Part shown: one piece after another, positions 7,920 to 15,849 of the stretch
Position numbering within the stretch: position 1 is the first letter of the stretch
How the letters are laid out: each line of letters begins with the position of its first letter
Source of the DNA: a virus
Reading direction: 5' to 3' (one strand)
IMG/VR virus record: IMGVR_UViG_3300030329_006606
Coordinates: 24,817 to 88,816 of that record
DNA: 64,000 nt
Program-made: the position numbers and the translations under genes
The notes under the pieces: model-generated
What the model was told of the DNA's origin: nothing
What the model saw: only the letters and a program-made list of their open reading frames with translations
Database searches by the model: none

Positions 7920-8470
7920 GGCTAGATCATGTAGCTTACAGAGTTGAGAATAGGTATAGATCCGCTGGATTTTTTACCGAAGCTTTTGGTTATAAGCTTG
8001 GCACAGAATTTCAAATCGAATTTGATGATGGGTCCAAGGCGGACTGTCTAGCTCTTACGCCACCTGAAATAAGGCACCCAGACACAATGCTCTGGACTCA
8101 TCACGCTTTACACCCCGCACCCTACGAGACGATCAACGCAGAATACCATGCCCCACCCGAGATTTTCGTTAGTGATGGCAGCAAGGGGTCCATCGTGGGC
8201 GACTGGGTGGCAGAAAGAGGCGGAGTAGGGGGTATCCATCACATGGCATACCAAGTTGAGGACGTAGCGGCAATCATGAAAGAATGGAAAGAAAAAGGGT
8301 ACGCGGAGTTCTACTCTGAAGAACCTATAACCTGCAAAGATCCGGACTTAACACAGGTCTTCACCAAACCATCAGAACTTACAGGAGTAATATATGAATT
8401 CATTAACAGAGAAGGCGCTGGATTTTGCAAAGACAGCGTTAAGGAACTTATGCAAAGCACTAAGGAATAA
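7916..8470 (+). CDS. VOC-fold oxygenase related to 4-hydroxyphenylpyruvate dioxygenase
   Basis: 184 aa, the size of one catalytic VOC module pair. The iron-binding 2-His-1-Glu triad of HPPD can be placed at H5 (RLDHVAY), H109 (GGIHHMAY) and E161 (VIYEFINR). Q147 in TQVFTKP matches the conserved Gln of HPPD, and the tail GAGFCKDSVKEL resembles the HPPD C-terminal helix. This suggests a 2-oxo acid dioxygenase. Because the next two genes look like lysine catabolism, 2-oxoadipate is a reasonable substrate guess: known 2-oxoadipate oxygenases (HglS) also use a VOC fold. Methylmalonyl-CoA epimerase is a weaker alternative. Translationally coupled to its neighbours. Confidence 0.75.
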   Translation: MRLDHVAYRVENRYRSAGFFTEAFGYKLGTEFQIEFDDGSKADCLALTPPEIRHPDTMLWTHHALHPAPYETINAEYHAPPEIFVSDGSKGSIVGDWVAERGGVGGIHHMAYQVEDVAAIMKEWKEKGYAEFYSEEPITCKDPDLTQVFTKPSELTGVIYEFINREGAGFCKDSVKELMQSTKE

Positions 8471-8471
8471 T

Positions 8472-10007
8472 ATGAGAGACTTTGAAGGCAGAAACTACAT
8501 TAATGGCAAGTGGCAAGCTACTGATGAGATGTATACTAAAATCAACCCTGCCACTGGCAAAGCGCAAGGCGCTTTCCCCTTGAGTGGACCGATAGAAGTA
8601 GAGACAGCTATTGAATCCGCTCGCTCAACTTTTAAAAAATGGAGAAAAGTTAGTAGGTTTGTACGCTCAGACTACATGAACAAAGTTGCTCAGTTAATTG
8701 AGGAAAGGAAAGATTTACTAGCTACAGCGATATCCCTAGAAACAGGTAAAAACTACAACGAAAGCGTGGCTGAAGTCAACGAAGCACTACACATGGCCCA
8801 ATTTGCTTTTGGATCAGGAAGATACCCCCACGGCGAAGCGGTATCATCAGAAATACAAGACAAAGATTCTTACATGCTAAGAAAACCTAAAGGGGTGATA
8901 GCTATCATAACTCCGTTTAATTTTCCCCTCGCAATAGGTATGTTTTGGAATGCTGCTCCAGCGTTAGTAGAAGGAAACACTATAGTAATCAAACCAAGCG
9001 AGGATGCGCCAATGTCAACTCAACTAGCTGTTCAAATCTATGAGGACGCAGGTATCCCAGCCGGTGTTATTAATTTGGTTCACGGAAAAGGTCACACTGG
9101 TGATCTTTTAGCTCGTGGCGAAGTGGATCACATTTGTTTCACTGGTTCCGCTGACGTTGGTCAACACATTCGTAAAGTCGCAGCCGAGTCTTGGCATAAA
9201 ACAACCTCTTGTGAACTGGGGAGCAAATCAGCCTGTATTGTCTTTGATGACGTAGAAATTCCTTTAGCTCTAGAAGCCTCAATCGCTAGTGCGTTTAAAT
9301 TATCAGGACAAAGATGTGTTTCTTCTGGACGAATCCTAGTACAAAGAACTATCTGCGATGATTTTGCTCGGAGGTTCGCCGATAAAGCTAGCAAATTAAA
9401 GACAGGTAACCCTTTTAAAAAGATCGTAAAGTCAACAGGTATGCCAGAAGCTGTTGCGTGGGATGAACTAGTCCCCGACGAAGAGATTTATTACGGACCA
9501 ATCATAAACGAGCAAGGCTACGCAAAAATAAGAGCTTACAATAAAATGGTCAATGATGATAGTCAAGCCGAAGTATTACTTTCCCCCACTTATACCGGAG
9601 AACACGGGGCCTATTACTCAACTCCTATGGTTTATAAAACGGAGTGGCGCGGCCACGATGCACAATACCTACGAAACGAAGTATTTGGCCCTCACGTAGC
9701 CATAATCCCATTTGATACAATGGAAGACGCGATTCGCATTTATAACGATACCGAATATGGTCTCGCAGTCGGAATCCTAACTAATGATTTCAGAAAAGCG
9801 CGCGTTATGAGGGACGAGTGTGAGGCTGGTATGATTTACTGGAACGGTGGATCTATAGCAGCCGAGTCACATCTTGCATTTGGTGGAGTTAAGAAATCAG
9901 GAAACGGATTCCCAAGCGCAGCCAGAACTTTTAGAGCCGTAACTCATGAAATTAGCTGGACAGTTAACCACGCAAATGAGCTAACGTTTCCTCAAGGAAT
10001 GAAATGA
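8472..10007 (+). CDS. NAD(P)-dependent aldehyde dehydrogenase (semialdehyde type)
   Basis: 511 aa from ATG 8472, which has AAGGA at good spacing; the in-frame ATG at 8394 would overlap the upstream gene by 77 nt. The catalytic Cys is C282 in GQRCVSS and the general-base Glu is E248 in CELGSK, 34 residues apart as in the family. The cofactor motif FTGSADVG and the EVFGPHVA segment are present. The GQRC context is shared with the alpha-aminoadipic semialdehyde dehydrogenase (ALDH7) group. With the downstream lysine/saccharopine dehydrogenase-like gene it plausibly oxidises aminoadipate semialdehyde to 2-aminoadipate. Succinate or other semialdehydes remain possible. An acidic insertion near residues 317-338 is unusual. 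Confidence 0.88.
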   Translation: MRDFEGRNYINGKWQATDEMYTKINPATGKAQGAFPLSGPIEVETAIESARSTFKKWRKVSRFVRSDYMNKVAQLIEERKDLLATAISLETGKNYNESVAEVNEALHMAQFAFGSGRYPHGEAVSSEIQDKDSYMLRKPKGVIAIITPFNFPLAIGMFWNAAPALVEGNTIVIKPSEDAPMSTQLAVQIYEDAGIPAGVINLVHGKGHTGDLLARGEVDHICFTGSADVGQHIRKVAAESWHKTTSCELGSKSACIVFDDVEIPLALEASIASAFKLSGQRCVSSGRILVQRTICDDFARRFADKASKLKTGNPFKKIVKSTGMPEAVAWDELVPDEEIYYGPIINEQGYAKIRAYNKMVNDDSQAEVLLSPTYTGEHGAYYSTPMVYKTEWRGHDAQYLRNEVFGPHVAIIPFDTMEDAIRIYNDTEYGLAVGILTNDFRKARVMRDECEAGMIYWNGGSIAAESHLAFGGVKKSGNGFPSAARTFRAVTHEISWTVNHANELTFPQGMK

Positions 10008-11203
10008 TGACAGAGCATATACAACCAGACGAAAGAAAGACTGCTGCTGTTCTTGGAGTAGGCAGAATGGGAACAGTAATTTCATACGCGATGAAAGAGC
10101 TTGGTTTTTTTGTTGTCGGCGTAGACAACAACGAATCTGCTGCCGTAAACTTTCGAAAACGAATGTCAGCAAACGATGGCACATTCTACAGAGTAACTGA
10201 ATCTGGAACCCTAGATGAAAATGCCATTGCAGCAGGAGTACCCCCAAAAGATTTCAGATATGTTCTCTCTCACGAGAAGCCAGATATTGTAATAAGCAGT
10301 TTACCCTACCACCAAACCGAAGAAGTCGCTGCGTGGTGTATAGAAAACTCTTTAAGATATTGCGATCTAGGAGGAAGAGTGGATGTATCAGAAAGAATCA
10401 ATAAACTTGCCAATGAAAAAGCTAAGGCTCCCGTAATGACAGATTTAGGGCTTGCCCCGGGTTGGGTCAATATCTTAGCAGAACATGCTTGTAAGGAGAT
10501 TCACGGCACCCCTGATGAAGTCTTAATGATGGTCGGAGGAATCCCGGGGACACCGAACAATCCCCCGCTTAATTATGCGTGTACTTGGTCAACAGACGGG
10601 CTGCTTAACGAATACGCAGATGACTGTGAAATACTCTCTGATGGAGAAATAAAAAAAGTAAAAGGCATGGACGGCTTAATTGACGTAGAATTCAATAAAC
10701 TAAAGTTTACAAACTCCTCCCGAAAAATAGAAGCATTCTATACGAGCGGCGGTGCGTCACACACCATTAAAGATATGAAAGAAAGGGGTGTAAAAAATTG
10801 CGCTTATAGAACCATGCGTTGGAAAGGTCATGGAGATATTATAAAACTTTTAATTAGACAATGTGATTTGAGCAGAAAATGCTTAGAAAAAATATTTGAA
10901 AAAGGTTGCCCACACACAGAGGGTGACCCAGACCTAGTCCTCATTAAAGTAAAAGTTACATGCGGTAAACTAGTATGGTCTGATGAAATAATTATAGGAT
11001 ATGATTCAGAATTTTCAGCTATGCAAAAGTCCACAGCCTTCTCTATCTCTGCTGTAGCATCTCAAATGGCTGAAGGGATGTATGATGGTAAGCTAGATCA
11101 ACATAGAGATTATTGGACAGAATACCCAAAAGCGTTATCATATAAACATATAAATTACAAAGACTTCAGCGATAGATTAAACAAGCTAGGAATTCAATTA
11201 TAA
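10004..11203 (+). CDS. Saccharopine dehydrogenase / lysine 6-dehydrogenase family protein
   Basis: 399 aa, normal for the family. The N-terminal Rossmann motif AVLGVGRMGTVIS is followed by PDIVISSLPY, YCDLGGR and MTDLGLAPGWVNILAEHA, which matches the DxGxxPG(x)n substrate-domain segment of saccharopine and lysine-6-dehydrogenases. Such enzymes interconvert lysine or saccharopine with aminoadipate semialdehyde, the substrate of the aldehyde dehydrogenase encoded just upstream (ATGA-type overlap, AAGGA site). Carboxynorspermidine synthase belongs to the same superfamily and is the main alternative. The adjacent dehydrogenase favours the lysine route. Confidence 0.8.
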   Translation: MMTEHIQPDERKTAAVLGVGRMGTVISYAMKELGFFVVGVDNNESAAVNFRKRMSANDGTFYRVTESGTLDENAIAAGVPPKDFRYVLSHEKPDIVISSLPYHQTEEVAAWCIENSLRYCDLGGRVDVSERINKLANEKAKAPVMTDLGLAPGWVNILAEHACKEIHGTPDEVLMMVGGIPGTPNNPPLNYACTWSTDGLLNEYADDCEILSDGEIKKVKGMDGLIDVEFNKLKFTNSSRKIEAFYTSGGASHTIKDMKERGVKNCAYRTMRWKGHGDIIKLLIRQCDLSRKCLEKIFEKGCPHTEGDPDLVLIKVKVTCGKLVWSDEIIIGYDSEFSAMQKSTAFSISAVASQMAEGMYDGKLDQHRDYWTEYPKALSYKHINYKDFSDRLNKLGIQL

Positions 11204-11472
11204 TGAACGACATCAAGTTAAACGCCGATATGATTAACTGGTTAGATAAAAATAAATCTGACTATCAAAACATTGCTATCGATAACCAAACCTTCCCCTC
11301 TGATGCGGTCACAAGGATGAACCAAATAAGCAAATCCCCACACTCAATGGCCGAGCGGCGCCTCTTACTTAAGGCGTTCTGCGAACAATTTAATATGCTC
11401 CCTTACAGCGAGGGAGTACCAGTAGCAATCAAGATGATTGACCAGTGGCAACATATTAAAAAATATAAATAA
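11203..11472 (+). CDS. Hypothetical protein
   Basis: 89 aa, mostly helical in appearance (MINWLDKNKSDYQN, AERRLLLKAFCEQFN, VPVAIKMIDQWQHIKK). No family recognised. It overlaps the stop of the oxidoreductase gene (TAATG) and ends 1 nt before the nuclease gene, so it is co-expressed with both. Its content looks more like a small nucleic-acid-metabolism accessory than an enzyme. Confidence 0.65.
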   Translation: MNDIKLNADMINWLDKNKSDYQNIAIDNQTFPSDAVTRMNQISKSPHSMAERRLLLKAFCEQFNMLPYSEGVPVAIKMIDQWQHIKKYK

Positions 11473-11473
11473 T

Positions 11474-12427
11474 ATGCCTGAAAATAAAGTACTATCCGCT
11501 TCAAGGATTAAAACCTTAGAAGACTGCGCGTGGAAATACTGGTGCAATTACCACCTAAAAGTCCCACAGAAAGGTAATGACGGCGCAAGCAGAGGAACAG
11601 TTTGCCACAGAATCTTTGAGCTTCTGTTGCTTAAAAAAAATAAAAAATATTTCGACGTAATCATAGACCAAAAATCCACAACCGCAAGTCCGGCTGTGTG
11701 CAGGTTAACAAGAATGCTCCTAAAACAAGAAGGTCAAGACGCAGAGTTTTACAACGAAGAAAACTACCAATTATGTCTAGACATGATATATGTCGGGCTT
11801 AATTTTGATTTCTTCGGAAAAGGCGGAGAACCAGATAAACCGGAAATAAAATTTGTTATAGAAAAAGAAAACCCAGAATACAAGGTAATGGGCTTCATGG
11901 ATAAAGTTCTAAAGTTTGATGATAAAATAAAAATAGTAGACTATAAATCAAGCAAGCGCAAATTCTCCAAAGAAGATTTAAAAGCAAACATGCAAGCCAT
12001 GGTTTATACTTTAGCAAGCAAAGAGCTATGGCCCAAGAACCTCACGACCCTAGTTGAGTTCGTATTTCTAAAGTTCCCAAAGCAACCACTCCAACAGGTG
12101 GAAGTGTCAGACGACCAACTCAAAGGATTTGAGCATTACCTAGCCCATATGTACAAAGTTATCAACAACTTTACCGAGGAAATGGCGAAACAAAACTACG
12201 CAAAAGATAAGTACGCAACCAAGTTCTTTTGTCGGTCAGACAAATCGGGGTGGAAATGCCCCTACCTAGAGAAGTTTGATTATTATATTCTTCTTAGTGA
12301 AGAAGGTAAAATTCTTAAGTCTGCCTTTAAAAAGAAAGACTTGACAGCCTCGGATGGTCAAAAAATAGAGAAAAAAACATACGAAGGATGCCCCGCTCAC
12401 ACCGCTGACGACCCTTTCGACATTTAG
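11474..12427 (+). CDS. RecB/Cas4-like PD-(D/E)XK nuclease
   Basis: 317 aa. It opens with LSASRIKTLEDCAWKYW, the usual start of PDDEXK_1/RecB-type domains, followed by RGTVCHRIFELLL. Catalytic residues are seen in VMGFMDKVLKF (Asp), IVDYKSSK (D-x-K) and the QAMVYTLA helix (Q-Y). Cysteines at residues 18, 24, 253, 262 and 306 might hold an Fe-S cluster like those in AddB and Cas4, though the spacing is not canonical. Likely a 5'-3' exonuclease in replication or recombination. No cas1 or cas2 is nearby, so this is not a CRISPR gene. It is the last gene of its unit. Confidence 0.8.
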   Translation: MPENKVLSASRIKTLEDCAWKYWCNYHLKVPQKGNDGASRGTVCHRIFELLLLKKNKKYFDVIIDQKSTTASPAVCRLTRMLLKQEGQDAEFYNEENYQLCLDMIYVGLNFDFFGKGGEPDKPEIKFVIEKENPEYKVMGFMDKVLKFDDKIKIVDYKSSKRKFSKEDLKANMQAMVYTLASKELWPKNLTTLVEFVFLKFPKQPLQQVEVSDDQLKGFEHYLAHMYKVINNFTEEMAKQNYAKDKYATKFFCRSDKSGWKCPYLEKFDYYILLSEEGKILKSAFKKKDLTASDGQKIEKKTYEGCPAHTADDPFDI

Positions 12428-12430
12428 CTC

Positions 12431-12464
12431 TTGACATTTTTGAAAAATGTCGTACCATTATAGT
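12431..12464 (+). promoter_or_regulatory. Sigma70-like promoter, leaderless start
   Basis: TTGACA (12431-12436), 16 bp spacer, TACCAT (12453-12458), 6 nt, then ATG 12465. The stretch from ATGTCGTA onward is almost the same as at 22641 upstream of the annealing protein. Predicted +1 equals the A of the start codon. A TATAGT at 12459 would require a 22 bp spacer. Confidence 0.65.
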
Positions 12465-13232
12465 ATGGATAAAGATAATGTGATTCCAATCTTTAAATCT
12501 CACTACAGCCTAGGTAAATCCATCCTCACGCTAGAGCCTCCGACAGAAGATAAAACGTACCCTAGGTCTTGTTTGTCCATATGTAAAGACTACGGGATTT
12601 CCAAATTTATACTGGTAGATGATAACATGAGCGGGTTCCTTCAAGCTTATGAATCCTCAAAAGAACTAGGGGTTCAATTGATTTTTGGTGTGAGAATAAC
12701 TGTATGCGCAGACATGGAAGAGAAGAATCAGGAGTCGTTAAAGACAAACAATAAAGTAGTAATCTTCGCAAAAAACTCAGAAGGATACAAGAAATTAATT
12801 AAAATTTACACTCTTGCCGCAAGAAAGGGATTCTACTATGAACCGAGAATAGACAGTGCTAATCTAAAGAAACTATGGGATAATAATTTAAAATTATGTA
12901 TTCCCTTTTATGATTCTTTTATACATGCTAATTTAATCAAAAACAGTCTTTGTGTACCGGAATTTGATTTTACTGAATTAACTTTCTTTTCAGAAGAAAA
13001 TGAACTACCTTTTAACTCAATAATCCAAAGTGGCATTGAGAAGTTCGTTGGGGCAAAAAAAGATATAATTAAAGTTAAAAGTATATACTACGAAAAGAAG
13101 GAGGACTTTAAAGCCTACCTTACATTTAAATGTATCAACAACAGAACCACACTTGACAAACCAAACTTAGACCACATGACCAGTAACGAGTTCTGTATTG
13201 AAAGCTGGAAGGAAGAAAATGGTACCGTTTAG
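12465..13232 (+). CDS. DNA polymerase III alpha N-terminal PHP domain (split DnaE, part 1)
   Basis: 255 aa matching the PHP domain of DnaE: IFKSHYSLGKS, ISKFILVDDNMSGFLQAYESSKELGVQLIFGVRITV and ARKGFYYEPRID align with the bacterial order. Metal-binding residues are degraded: the HxH of motif I is reduced to a single His, the DHG of motif II reads DDN, and the Glu after IIG is Arg, so phosphoesterase activity is unlikely. The protein ends at FCIESWKEENG, where bacterial DnaE continues into the palm region. The rest is a separate gene at 15846. The start at ATG 12465 is set by the promoter; the ATG at 12447 lies within it. Confidence 0.85.
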   Translation: MDKDNVIPIFKSHYSLGKSILTLEPPTEDKTYPRSCLSICKDYGISKFILVDDNMSGFLQAYESSKELGVQLIFGVRITVCADMEEKNQESLKTNNKVVIFAKNSEGYKKLIKIYTLAARKGFYYEPRIDSANLKKLWDNNLKLCIPFYDSFIHANLIKNSLCVPEFDFTELTFFSEENELPFNSIIQSGIEKFVGAKKDIIKVKSIYYEKKEDFKAYLTFKCINNRTTLDKPNLDHMTSNEFCIESWKEENGTV

Positions 13233-13581
13233 AGTTAAAAAGGTAGAGAAAACTTGGGGCCACGAACTGTGGCTTGCCAATAACGAAACAGAAAATTACT
13301 GCGCCAAAATCCTCTTCATCAAAAAGAATAAGAGCACATCAATGCATTACCACGTCAAAAAGCATGAAACAATGCACGTCTTAAAAGGAACCTTAATGGT
13401 AGAAGGACTAGGAGACAGGCATAACTTCGGGCATAAATTTGCAATGATGGCTAAAGAAGGTGAATCTCTAGAAATAGAAAGGGGCCGAGCCCATAAACTG
13501 GTAGCCCACCACGAAGATTTAACTATCATAGAAGCGAGCACATTCCACAGAGATAAAGACAGCTATAGACTACATAAATAA
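13219..13581 (+). CDS. Cupin, mannose-6-phosphate isomerase-like
   Basis: 120 aa single cupin domain. KTWGHELWLANN, STSMHYHVKKHETMHVLKG and RGRAHKLVAHH give the first (HxH...E) and second (H) cupin metal motifs. The WGxE and lysine-rich start resemble the type II phosphomannose isomerase cupin. That would tie it to GDP-mannose supply for the dehydratase at 1227, but small cupins of this sort have varied roles. ATG 13219 is preferred because GGAAGGA sits just upstream; it overlaps the PHP gene by 14 nt. Confidence 0.75.
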   Translation: MVPFRVKKVEKTWGHELWLANNETENYCAKILFIKKNKSTSMHYHVKKHETMHVLKGTLMVEGLGDRHNFGHKFAMMAKEGESLEIERGRAHKLVAHHEDLTIIEASTFHRDKDSYRLHK

Positions 13582-13582
13582 C

Positions 13583-14221
13583 ATGGACGACCATTTACTT
13601 AGATTCGACAAAGAAAAAGTTTACTGTTTCATAGATTTTGAAACGGAAAACCTGTGCCTTAATAATTCCCACAATCTACCTTGGCAAGTAGCAATGATAA
13701 AAGCGGTTGACGGTAAAAAGATAGACGAAAAAAATTTTTACGTCAAATGGCCCCGACAAGTTAATGTAAGTAAGGAAGCCGCTAGAATAACTAGATTCAA
13801 CTTAAAGAAATACGAAGAAATCGCCGTACCACACGATCAGATTTTCCCCACCGTTGAAGACTGGTTGGACAATTCTGATTATGTTTTAGGGCATAATATT
13901 TTAGGGTTTGATTTATATCTTATAAAAGATTTCTATAAGGAAATGGGTAAGGATTACAAACATTTGGTCGAAAAAATGATTGATACTATGTGTGTAGCTC
14001 GTGGTATAAAATACGACGAACGAATCAAAGACGATGAAAATTTCTTAGCATGGCAATACAAAATGTTACACACCCACAGAAAGGGTGTAAAAACCAACCT
14101 AACAGCCCTAGGTAAAGAATTTGACATACAACACAATTACGAAAAGCTTCACAATGCTATTGTAGATTTAGAATTAAACCTTAAAGTTTGGAATAAATTA
14201 AAATGGATGATTGATGTATAG
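13583..14221 (+). CDS. DEDD 3'-5' exonuclease (DnaQ-like)
   Basis: 212 aa. Exo I motif is YCFIDFETEN with D18 and E20, Exo II is GHNILGFDLY, and Exo III is HNAIVDLELN, giving the DEDDh arrangement of epsilon-type proofreading exonucleases. It lies between the two halves of the DnaE polymerase and is most simply its trans-acting proofreader. It begins 1 nt after the cupin stop and ends overlapping the next gene. Confidence 0.88.
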   Translation: MDDHLLRFDKEKVYCFIDFETENLCLNNSHNLPWQVAMIKAVDGKKIDEKNFYVKWPRQVNVSKEAARITRFNLKKYEEIAVPHDQIFPTVEDWLDNSDYVLGHNILGFDLYLIKDFYKEMGKDYKHLVEKMIDTMCVARGIKYDERIKDDENFLAWQYKMLHTHRKGVKTNLTALGKEFDIQHNYEKLHNAIVDLELNLKVWNKLKWMIDV

Positions 14222-14229
14222 TGTTAGGT

Positions 14230-15849
14230 ATGAATATTCTTGGTATAACCCACCCCATAAGCTTTAATAGTAGTGCTTGCATAATCAGAAGCGACGAACT
14301 TATTGCTATAGGAGAAGAGGAAAGGTTTAACAGAGTTAAACACGCCCCTAGAATTTTCCCAGAACAATCTGTAAAATTCTGCCTGAAAAAAGCGAATTTA
14401 TCACCCGAAGATATTCATATTGTTGCCGTAGGGTTTGGGGATAAAAATTTCTGCGGAGGACCCGGCAGCAAAGAAATGATCAAGAGAAACTGGGATAAAT
14501 GTTTGTTTGGTTTGGCTAAGTTAGGGATAGACTCTTGTAAAACTCGTTTTTTCTCCCACCACTTATGTCATATGATGTCTACCTTTGCTGCGGGAGGACA
14601 TAAAAACTGGTCAAATATAATGTCTATCGATGGAGCGGGAGATGATTGCTCTGGGTTCATGGCTAATTCCGAGGGGCTTTTTCGTGACCTAAAAAGTTCT
14701 GTTAACTGCTCTGCTAACACCAGATTTCCTAGCTATATAATCCCTTGTGGAGCCTCTTGGGGGCTGCTATGGGAGGATGTCACCGAGCTTCTTGGTTTTA
14801 AAAGACACTCAGGCGAAGGAAAGACAATGGGGCTCGCCTCTTACGGCCAAGAAGATATGAGGTTATTACCACCTCTATTCTCAGAGAACTACCCAAACAC
14901 AGAAAGCTTTAGAAATTTTTTCAAAAGCAATGGGTGGATAAATACCCGCGTAGACCCTTTGTCTGATACAGGCAAAAACCTAGCGCACACCCTGCAACAA
15001 TATTATAATGAAAAACTAATTTATTATGCCAGAAGGCTGTACGAGAACACGAACTGCAAAAAGTTTTCCCTAGCAGGAGGGTGTGCGTTAAATTGTACAG
15101 CTAATGGAGAACTAGCCAAGCAAGATTTTGTTAAAGAATTATATATCCAACCCTTAAGTCACGACGCTGGAACTTCCGTTGGCGCAGCGATCATAGCATA
15201 CTGGGCCGAAAACAACAAGCTTCCTAAGGCAAGAATGCCTCACGCCTACTGGGGCGCAGAATACTCCCACGAAGAAATACTTAGCGAATTAAATAAACAA
15301 AATATTCCCTTTAAAGAACAAGACCCAGCCAAAGCTGCCGCGGAATTGCTCGCGGATAATAAAGTTGTATGCTTTTTTCAAGGTCGAGCCGAAGTCGGAC
15401 CGAGAGCTTTAGGAAACAGGAGTATCCTAGCAAACCCAATCTTTAAAGATAACCTAGATAAAGTTAACAAGATCAAAGGAAGAGAAAGCTGGAGACCTCT
15501 TGCGCCCAGCATTTTAGAAGAAAGTTATTTTGACGTAGTTGATGCAAAATTTTTATCCCCTTTTATGCTTATGGCTGCGCCTGTAAAAGAATATTATATA
15601 GAAAAAATTCCAGCAGTAGTTCATGTAGACAACTCGTGCAGACCCCAATCTGTAAACAAAAACACAAATAAAATTTTTCACAAAACAATTCTTGAATTTA
15701 AAAAAAGAACTGGTATACCTGTAGTATTGAATACAAGTTATAATTTAAGCCACGAACCCATAGTTAATTCACCAAGGGATGCCATCAAGACCTTCTTAAG
15801 TTCTGATGCAGACGCCTTAGTTATTGGTGATTTTGTTGTAGAAAAATGA
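14230..15849 (+). CDS. NodU/TobZ-family O-carbamoyltransferase
   Basis: 539 aa from ATG 14230 (MNILGI, the usual family start); a GTG at 14221 is possible. Seen are EEERFNRVKH, the metal-binding HHLCHMMST (HHxxH), SIDGAGDDCSG, AGGCALNCTANGEL and the C-terminal GPRALGNRS. The enzyme moves a carbamoyl group from carbamoyl phosphate, via carbamoyl-adenylate, to a hydroxyl on a sugar or small molecule. In phages this family is linked both to glycan decoration and to cytosine hypermodification. Glycosyltransferases and a GDP-mannose dehydratase in this window favour a sugar, while its place between polymerase genes would also suit DNA modification. No hydroxymethylating enzyme is seen here. Confidence 0.9.
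   Translation: MNILGITHPISFNSSACIIRSDELIAIGEEERFNRVKHAPRIFPEQSVKFCLKKANLSPEDIHIVAVGFGDKNFCGGPGSKEMIKRNWDKCLFGLAKLGIDSCKTRFFSHHLCHMMSTFAAGGHKNWSNIMSIDGAGDDCSGFMANSEGLFRDLKSSVNCSANTRFPSYIIPCGASWGLLWEDVTELLGFKRHSGEGKTMGLASYGQEDMRLLPPLFSENYPNTESFRNFFKSNGWINTRVDPLSDTGKNLAHTLQQYYNEKLIYYARRLYENTNCKKFSLAGGCALNCTANGELAKQDFVKELYIQPLSHDAGTSVGAAIIAYWAENNKLPKARMPHAYWGAEYSHEEILSELNKQNIPFKEQDPAKAAAELLADNKVVCFFQGRAEVGPRALGNRSILANPIFKDNLDKVNKIKGRESWRPLAPSILEESYFDVVDAKFLSPFMLMAAPVKEYYIEKIPAVVHVDNSCRPQSVNKNTNKIFHKTILEFKKRTGIPVVLNTSYNLSHEPIVNSPRDAIKTFLSSDADALVIGDFVVEK

Noticed and set aside
8394-8471. Upstream ATG of the aldehyde dehydrogenase
   Set aside because: It would overlap the VOC gene by 77 nt and adds residues absent from the family; ATG 8472 has an AAGGA site.
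11474-12427. Cas4 and a CRISPR adaptation module
   Set aside because: No cas1, cas2 or array nearby; RecB-like nucleases are common phage replication genes.
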